Assembly: GCA_016201085.1 (NCBI GenBank)
Contig: JACQDO010000400.1
Location: 1 to 10,435 of the forward strand
Direction: 5' to 3'
DNA length: 10,435 nucleotides
Source of the DNA: Hyphomicrobiales bacterium
GTDB taxonomy: Bacteria; Pseudomonadota; Alphaproteobacteria; Rhizobiales; Xanthobacteraceae
A program made the translations under genes and the position numbers. Positions 5,992 through 10,435 of this stretch are shown one piece after another. Numbering within the stretch: the first letter of the stretch is position 1; every line of letters starts with the position of its first letter. A model generated the notes under the pieces. It was not told the origin of the DNA and did no database searches. It worked only from the letters and a program-made list of their open reading frames with translations.

Positions 5992-6738
5992 TTAACCGGC
6001 GAAAGTCAGTCCGCCGCTCACGCTGATCACCTGCCCGGTGACGTAGGCGGACTGCGGACTGGCGAAGTAGACGACGGCGTCGGCGATTTCCTCGGGCTTG
6101 GCGAAGCGGCGGAACGGGATCGCCTTGAGAAAGGCCTCGCGCAGCTTCTCCGAGCGGGTGGCGAGCATCGGCGTATCGGTCGGGCCCGGGCAGACGCAAT
6201 TGACGTTGATCGAATAGCGCGCGACCTCGCGCGCCAGCGACTTGGTGAAGGCGATCAGTCCGCCCTTGGCGCCGGCGTAAACCGTCTCGCCGCCGCTGCC
6301 GACACGACCGGCGTCGCTGGCGATGTTGATGATCTTGCCGCCGTTGGCCGCGATCATCGGCGGCAGCAGCGCCTGGGTGAGATGCGCGGGTCCTGCCAGA
6401 TTGATGGCGATCACCTTGTTGATGAACTCCGGCGTGTTCTGCATGTAGGGCTGGATGTCGCCCCAGCCGGCGGCGTTCACCAGGATGTCGACGCGCGGAT
6501 AGCGCTTGAGCACCTCGGCGGCGGCCGAGCGCACCGACTCGGAATTGCCGAGATCGATGGCGACGAAATCGACCTTCAAGCTGGCGCTCGCCGCTTCCGT
6601 CTTCAACGCCTCGCCGGCGGCGGCGTTCACGTCGGCGCAGATCGCCGTCGCGCCCTGGCGGGCGAATGCCATTACCGTGGCCTTGCCGATACCGGACGCC
6701 CCGCCCGTCACCAGCGCTACCTTGCCGTCGAACATCAT
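5992..6738 (-). CDS. Short-chain dehydrogenase/reductase, BadH-like
   Basis: This 248-residue NAD(P)-dependent oxidoreductase has the full classical SDR set: TGGASGIG cofactor loop (11-18), NAAG (88-91), catalytic Asn113, Ser141, Tyr154 and Lys158 (YAGAK). The cofactor loop is followed by a strand ending CADVN, whose acidic residue suggests NAD preference. The stretch NIASDAGRVGSGGETVYAG, the CPGPTDTPML block and the ending TGQVISVSGGLTFAG closely recall BadH, the 2-hydroxycyclohexanecarboxyl-CoA dehydrogenase of Rhodopseudomonas. The likely role is oxidising a beta-hydroxyacyl-CoA to the beta-keto form. GGAG lies 7 bases upstream of the ATG at 6738; a second ATG follows directly. The gene starts 4 bases after the preceding hydratase gene. 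The general function is sure; the exact substrate is inferred. Confidence 0.9.
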   Translation of the reverse strand: MMFDGKVALVTGGASGIGKATVMAFARQGATAICADVNAAAGEALKTEAASASLKVDFVAIDLGNSESVRSAAAEVLKRYPRVDILVNAAGWGDIQPYMQNTPEFINKVIAINLAGPAHLTQALLPPMIAANGGKIINIASDAGRVGSGGETVYAGAKGGLIAFTKSLAREVARYSINVNCVCPGPTDTPMLATRSEKLREAFLKAIPFRRFAKPEEIADAVVYFASPQSAYVTGQVISVSGGLTFAG

Positions 6739-6742
6739 AGTC

Positions 6743-7531
6743 TTACTCCTGTTTCAATTTTTCTGCGGCTTGTTCACTTGTCGGCCGCGCGGCGAGAAAT
6801 GCCTGCACGCGTTTCTGCGTTTCGGGATTGCTCAGCAGCGACCGGGTGTATTCCAATTCCTCGGTAAAGCCGCCGCGGCCGGGCTGGCTGGCGGCGGCGA
6901 TGCAGGCCTTACAGGCGGCGAGCGCCGCCGCCGGCAGATCGGCGATGCGCTTGGCGAGCTCGGCCGCGCGTGCCGGCAGCTCGGCGCGCGGCGCCGACCA
7001 ATGCACCACACCGAGGCTGGCGGCGGTTGCGCCATCGAGCACTTCGGCGCCTAAGATCAGCCGATTGGCGAGCGATGGACCGCACAGCCGGGTGAGCCGC
7101 TGCGTGCCGCCGGCGCCGGGGATCAGGCCCAAGCGCGCTTCGGGAAGTCCGACTTTGGCTTCGTTGGCGGCGATGCGCAGGTCGCAGGCGAGCGCCAGCT
7201 CGAAGCCGCCGCCCAGCGCGGCGCCGCCGATCTCGGCCAGCACGACCTGCGGCAGTTCCTCGATGCGGAAATAGAGCCGCTGGATACCGGCGACATAGGC
7301 ATACATGCGGTCGGGGCCGTCGGCCATGTCCATGCGGCCGCGCATTTCCTTCAAGTCGGCGCCGGCGCAGAACACCTTCTGGTCGGAGCGAATATGCAGG
7401 ACGGCGCAGGACGCGTCGAGCCGGTCGAGCGTGGCATCCAAAGTTTGCACCCATTCGTCGCTGATGGCGTTGACCGGCGGGCGGCTCAGCGTCAGCGTGG
7501 TGACGGCTCCGGAGGTGCTGATCTTAAACAT
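6743..7531 (-). CDS. Enoyl-CoA hydratase/isomerase with intact catalytic residues
   Basis: This 262-residue crotonase hydrates 2-enoyl-CoA to 3-hydroxyacyl-CoA. It contains VFCAGADLKEM (53-63) forming part of the oxyanion hole, GGAALGGGFELALACDLR with Glu111, and KVGLPEARLGLIPGAGGTQRL with Glu131. These two glutamates match rat Glu144 and Glu164. The start at 7531 was chosen because AGGAAAGG lies upstream, the stop of the preceding dehydrogenase overlaps it in TGATG, and the family's first strand begins immediately (MFKISTSGAVTTLTLSRPP). The reading frame extends further upstream, but that part is antisense-free noise inside the dehydrogenase gene. It precedes the BadH-like dehydrogenase, so the two would carry out consecutive beta-oxidation steps. 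Confidence 0.92.
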   Translation of the reverse strand: MFKISTSGAVTTLTLSRPPVNAISDEWVQTLDATLDRLDASCAVLHIRSDQKVFCAGADLKEMRGRMDMADGPDRMYAYVAGIQRLYFRIEELPQVVLAEIGGAALGGGFELALACDLRIAANEAKVGLPEARLGLIPGAGGTQRLTRLCGPSLANRLILGAEVLDGATAASLGVVHWSAPRAELPARAAELAKRIADLPAAALAACKACIAAASQPGRGGFTEELEYTRSLLSNPETQKRVQAFLAARPTSEQAAEKLKQE

Positions 7532-8688
7532 CAGTTGCGCCTTTCCTGGCCGGCTTCGGTCACCAGCGCGCGGCTGATCACCAGCCGCTGGATGTCGTTG
7601 GTGCCCTCGTAGATTTTGCTGCCGCGCACGGCGCGATAAATCCGCTCGACCCCGGCTTCCGCCATGTAGCCGGCGCCGCCCATGGTCTGGATAGCGTCGG
7701 AACAGATGCGCTCGGCGGCTTCGGTGGCGAACAGCTTGGCCATCGAGGCTTCCTTGAGGCACGGCATGCCTTGGCTGCGCAAAGCGGCGGCGTGCAGCAC
7801 GAGCTGGCGCGCCGCTTCGAGCTGGGTCGCCATGTCGGCGAGCCGGAAGGCCACCGCTTGATGTTCGATGATGGTCTTGCCGAAGCTGCGGCGCTCTTGC
7901 GCATAGGCGAGCGCGATCTCGTGCGCGGCGCGCGCCATGCCGACCGCCTGCGCGGCGATGCCGATGCGGCCGCCTTCCAGATTGGCGAGCGCGATGCGAT
8001 AGCCTTGGCCCTCGGCGCCCAGCCGGTTTTCCACCGGCACGGCGAGCTGATCGAACTGCACCTCGCAGGTGTCGGAGGCCTGCTGGCCCATCTTGCTTTC
8101 GACCCGGTTCACGTAATAGCCGGGCGACTTGGTATCGACCAGGAAGCAGCTAATGCCCTGCTTGCCGAGCGCCAGATCGGTGGCGGCGATGACCAGCGCC
8201 ACGTCGGCGTTCTTGCCCGAGGTGACGAACTGCTTGACGCCGTTGAGCACATAGCTGCCGTTGCGTCGCTCGGCGCGGGTGCGGATGGTGCCGGCATCCG
8301 AGCCGCTCTGCGGTTCGGTCAGGCAGAAGGCGCTCAGCATCTCGCCGCGCGCCATCGGCCGCAGGTATTTCTCTTTCTGTTCGGGCGTGCCGTATTCGAC
8401 CAGCGGCATGCAGCCGACCGAGTTATGGCCGCTCACGATGGTGGAGACCGCGCCGTCGCCGGCGGCGATTTCCTCCAGCGCCAGCGCATAGGAGACATAG
8501 TCGGTGCCGGCGCCGTCCCATTCCGGCGGCACCGTCATGCCCATGAAGCCGAGGCTGCCGAGTTCGCGCAGCGCCGCGCGCGGAAACACGGACTTGCTGT
8601 CCCATTCGGCCGAGTGCGGCGCCAAGGCGCGCCGCGCGAAGTCGCGCGCGGTGTCCCGCACCTGTTCCTGTTGCTCGGTCAGCAGCAT
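7531..8688 (-). CDS. Acyl-CoA dehydrogenase (second copy)
   Basis: This 385-residue FAD flavoenzyme desaturates an acyl-CoA at the alpha-beta bond and passes electrons to ETF. It has the N-terminal helical domain (MLLTEQQEQVRDTARDFA), FCLTEPQSGSDAGTIRTRA (substrate/FAD contact), a FVTSGKNADVALVIA strand, the RRSFGKTIIEHQAVAFRLADM helix, QTMGGAGYMAEAGVERIYR, and the ending KIYEGTNDIQRLVISRAL with the catalytic-base Glu361. The motifs are those of short/branched-chain or butyryl-type dehydrogenases. Five bases separate it from the previous dehydrogenase gene, and it overlaps the next gene by one base. Having two distinct dehydrogenases side by side suggests two substrates or two desaturations in the same pathway. 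Confidence 0.94.
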   Translation of the reverse strand: MLLTEQQEQVRDTARDFARRALAPHSAEWDSKSVFPRAALRELGSLGFMGMTVPPEWDGAGTDYVSYALALEEIAAGDGAVSTIVSGHNSVGCMPLVEYGTPEQKEKYLRPMARGEMLSAFCLTEPQSGSDAGTIRTRAERRNGSYVLNGVKQFVTSGKNADVALVIAATDLALGKQGISCFLVDTKSPGYYVNRVESKMGQQASDTCEVQFDQLAVPVENRLGAEGQGYRIALANLEGGRIGIAAQAVGMARAAHEIALAYAQERRSFGKTIIEHQAVAFRLADMATQLEAARQLVLHAAALRSQGMPCLKEASMAKLFATEAAERICSDAIQTMGGAGYMAEAGVERIYRAVRGSKIYEGTNDIQRLVISRALVTEAGQERRN

Positions 8689-8693
8689 GGGCT

Positions 8694-9890
8694 CTACTCG
8701 GCTGCCTGGCGCCTTGTTGCCTCGCGCGCCTTGAGGGCTTCGCGGGCGATGATCAGCTTCTGTACTTCGGTGGCGCCCTCGTAGATGCGCAGCGCGCGGA
8801 TTTCGCGATAGAGCGCCTCGACCTTGACGCCGACGCGCACGCCGTTGCCGCCGAAAATCTGCACGGCGCGATCGATGACGCGTTGCGCCATTTCGGTGGA
8901 AAAGGCTTTCGCCGTCGAGGATTCGCGGGTGATGCGCGGCGTGCCGCGGTCTTTTTCCCAGGCGGCGCGGTAAACCAAGAGAGCGGCGGCGTCGATGTCG
9001 ATGGCGCTGTCGGCGATAGCGGCTTGCGTCAACTGCAGATCGGCGAGCGGCGCCCCGAACAAAATGCGGGTGGCCGCGCGTTCGGTCATTTCGTCAAAGC
9101 CGCGCCGCGCCAGGCCGAGCGCGGCGGCGGCGACGGTCGAGCGGAAAATATCGAGCGTCGCCATGGCGACCTTGAAGCCTTCGCCCGGACCGCCGAGCTG
9201 GTTGGTCAGCGGCACGCGGCAGCCGGTGAAACGCAACGCCGCCAACGGATGCGGCGCGATCACCTCGATGCGGGTGGCGATCTCGAGGCCCGGCGTGTCG
9301 GCGTCGACCACGTAGGCGGTCAGGCCCTTGGCGCCGGGCGCCTCGCCGGTACGCGCGAACACCACATAGTGGTCGGCGATGCCGCCATTGGAAATCCAGG
9401 TCTTCATGCCGTCAATGCGGACATGCCCGGGGCCATCCTTGGTCGCGGTCGTCGCCAGCGCGCTGACGTCGGAGCCGGCTTCCGGCTCGGACAGCGCGAA
9501 GGCGGCCAGATGACGGCCCTCGCGCACCGGCGGCAGATATTTGGCCTTGATGTCGTCGCTGCCGTAGAGCGAGATCGAGCCGGTGCCCAGCCCCTGCATG
9601 GCGAAGGCGAAATCGGCCAGGCTGTCGTGCCAGGCGAGGGTTTCGCGCGCCGCGCACAGCGTGCGCACGTCGAGCTTCTCGTGCAAGCCGCCATAGGCCG
9701 CCGGCACCACCGCCTTCAGCCAGCCGGCATCGCCCAGAGCGCGCACCAGCGCGCGGCAGGACTTGTCGACGTCGGCATGATCGACATGTTTGTGCACTTC
9801 GCGGCCGGCCCATTCGGCGAGCGAAGAGCCGAACTGGCGATGGCTCGCGTCAAAGAACGGCCAGGAGAAATGGGACAGCGGCGGCATCAT
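8694..9890 (-). CDS. Acyl-CoA dehydrogenase (first copy)
   Basis: This 398-residue acyl-CoA dehydrogenase is clearly diverged from its neighbour. It carries [62 protein letters not shown], and [22 protein letters not shown]. It ends with [19 protein letters not shown], which holds the catalytic-base Glu371. Its N-terminus ([21 protein letters not shown]) is longer than in typical family members and reaches the fold at about residue 25. The start at 9890 forms an ATGA overlap with the ligase stop, and GGAG sits 4 bases before it. A second ATG at 9887 is equally possible. The gene directly follows the CoA ligase, so a CoA-activated acid is the likely substrate. Confidence 0.93.
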   Translation of the reverse strand: MMPPLSHFSWPFFDASHRQFGSSLAEWAGREVHKHVDHADVDKSCRALVRALGDAGWLKAVVPAAYGGLHEKLDVRTLCAARETLAWHDSLADFAFAMQGLGTGSISLYGSDDIKAKYLPPVREGRHLAAFALSEPEAGSDVSALATTATKDGPGHVRIDGMKTWISNGGIADHYVVFARTGEAPGAKGLTAYVVDADTPGLEIATRIEVIAPHPLAALRFTGCRVPLTNQLGGPGEGFKVAMATLDIFRSTVAAAALGLARRGFDEMTERAATRILFGAPLADLQLTQAAIADSAIDIDAAALLVYRAAWEKDRGTPRITRESSTAKAFSTEMAQRVIDRAVQIFGGNGVRVGVKVEALYREIRALRIYEGATEVQKLIIAREALKAREATRRQAAE

Positions 9891-10435
9891 CGATCTCCAC
9901 CGTTTGCATTGATCGTCTTGTCGCGCAGCATGTAGCGCTGCACTTTTCCGGTCGCGGTCTTCGGCAGGCTGTCGACGAATTCGATCCAGCGCGGATATTT
10001 CCAGGGACCGATCGTGCGTTTGACGTGAACCTTGAGTTCCTCGTACATCGCGCGGCCGGCGTCGTTGCCGCCGAAATCCTTGAGCACGACATAGGCTTTC
10101 GGTTTGACCAGGCCGTTGTCGTCCTCGGCCGGCACCACCGCGGCTTCCAGCACCAGCGGATGGCTGACCAAGGCCGCCTCGACCTCGAACGGCGAAACCC
10201 AGATGCCGCTCACCTTGAACATGTCGTCGGTGCGCCCGGCGTAGGAGTAGACGCCGTCGGCGCGACGCATATATTTGTCGCCGGTGCGGGTCCATTCGCC
10301 GAGGAAGGTGCGGCGCGATTTCTCGCGCTGATTCCAGTAGCCGACCGCCGCGGATTCGCAGCGCACCAGCAGCTCGCCGAGCTCGTCGTCGCCGACATCC
10401 TTGCCGTTCTCGTCGACCAGCCGCAGCTCGTAACC
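9887..10435 (-). CDS. AMP-binding acyl-CoA synthetase, benzoate-CoA-ligase-like (C-terminal part; 5' end outside window)
   Basis: The last 182 residues of an adenylate-forming CoA ligase, open to the right edge of the window, start [18 protein letters not shown]. Visible motifs are [17 protein letters not shown], the ATP-ribose-binding aspartate in EWTRTGDKY, the hinge and CoA-side block [20 protein letters not shown] with FEVE, and the conserved adenylation lysine in [12 protein letters not shown] near the end. [13 protein letters not shown] and [16 protein letters not shown] closely recall benzoate-CoA ligase and 2-aminobenzoate-CoA ligase families. The enzyme would activate an aromatic or related carboxylic acid with ATP, supplying the CoA thioester used by the downstream enzymes. 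It is the most upstream operon gene seen. Its substrate-binding N-terminal domain is outside the window, so the acid cannot be named. Confidence 0.9.
   Translation of the reverse strand, partial: GYELRLVDENGKDVGDDELGELLVRCESAAVGYWNQREKSRRTFLGEWTRTGDKYMRRADGVYSYAGRTDDMFKVSGIWVSPFEVEAALVSHPLVLEAAVVPAEDDNGLVKPKAYVVLKDFGGNDAGRAMYEELKVHVKRTIGPWKYPRWIEFVDSLPKTATGKVQRYMLRDKTINANGGDR

Noticed and set aside
5059..6867. A 602-codon open frame on the + strand opposite the crotonase and dehydrogenase genes
   Set aside because: It is low-complexity in Ala/Arg/Gly/Asp, has no family motif, and mirrors two well-supported - strand genes; GC-rich codon bias creates such antisense frames.
8883..9935. A 350-codon open frame on the + strand opposite an acyl-CoA dehydrogenase
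   Set aside because: Same explanation: antisense to a strongly supported gene and without recognisable features.

Overview
The window looks like a chromosomal segment of a GC-rich alphaproteobacterium. Dense GC-rich coding, a Bug-type tricarboxylate-transporter binding protein, a BigR/SqrR-type ArsR repressor beside a SoxS-like thioredoxin, and a benzoate-CoA-ligase/BadH-like catabolic operon all resemble Bradyrhizobium/Rhodopseudomonas-type Hyphomicrobiales. This placement rests on recognising families, not on a search.

Layout. On the + strand, bases 1-708 are the 3' end of a methyl-accepting chemotaxis protein gene and 864-1616 encode a Bug/TctC-family periplasmic binding protein that appears to have lost about 80 residues of its first lobe. 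From there on everything is on the - strand. At 1634-2046 lies a hicBA toxin-antitoxin pair. At 2139-2981 lies a two-gene unit: a periplasmic SoxS-like thioredoxin and an ArsR-family repressor with the two-cysteine pattern of persulfide sensors. A plausible promoter for this unit is at 3016-3043.

From about 3186 to 5039 there is a complete, apparently intact group II intron (probably class IIC). It carries a 452-residue reverse transcriptase/maturase without an endonuclease domain, a recognisable domain V with a CGC-type catalytic triad, a domain VI with a bulged branch-point A, and a 5' end GTGCGCCC. It sits six bases past a perfect 12-bp terminator hairpin at the end of the next operon, the usual target of IIC introns.

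From 5098 to the right edge is one tightly packed - strand operon. In transcription order it encodes a benzoate-CoA-ligase-like AMP-binding enzyme (3' part only), two acyl-CoA dehydrogenases, an enoyl-CoA hydratase with both catalytic glutamates, a BadH-like short-chain dehydrogenase, and a crotonase-fold protein lacking both glutamates. Genes overlap or are 4-36 bases apart. Together they would activate a (probably aromatic or alicyclic) carboxylic acid to its CoA thioester and process it by beta-oxidation-like steps. The actual substrate cannot be fixed from this window.

I saw no clearly undescribed system. The best points for follow-up are the intron at the terminator, the shortened binding protein, the glutamate-less crotonase, and the thiol-sensor/thioredoxin pair next to a minimal hicBA module.
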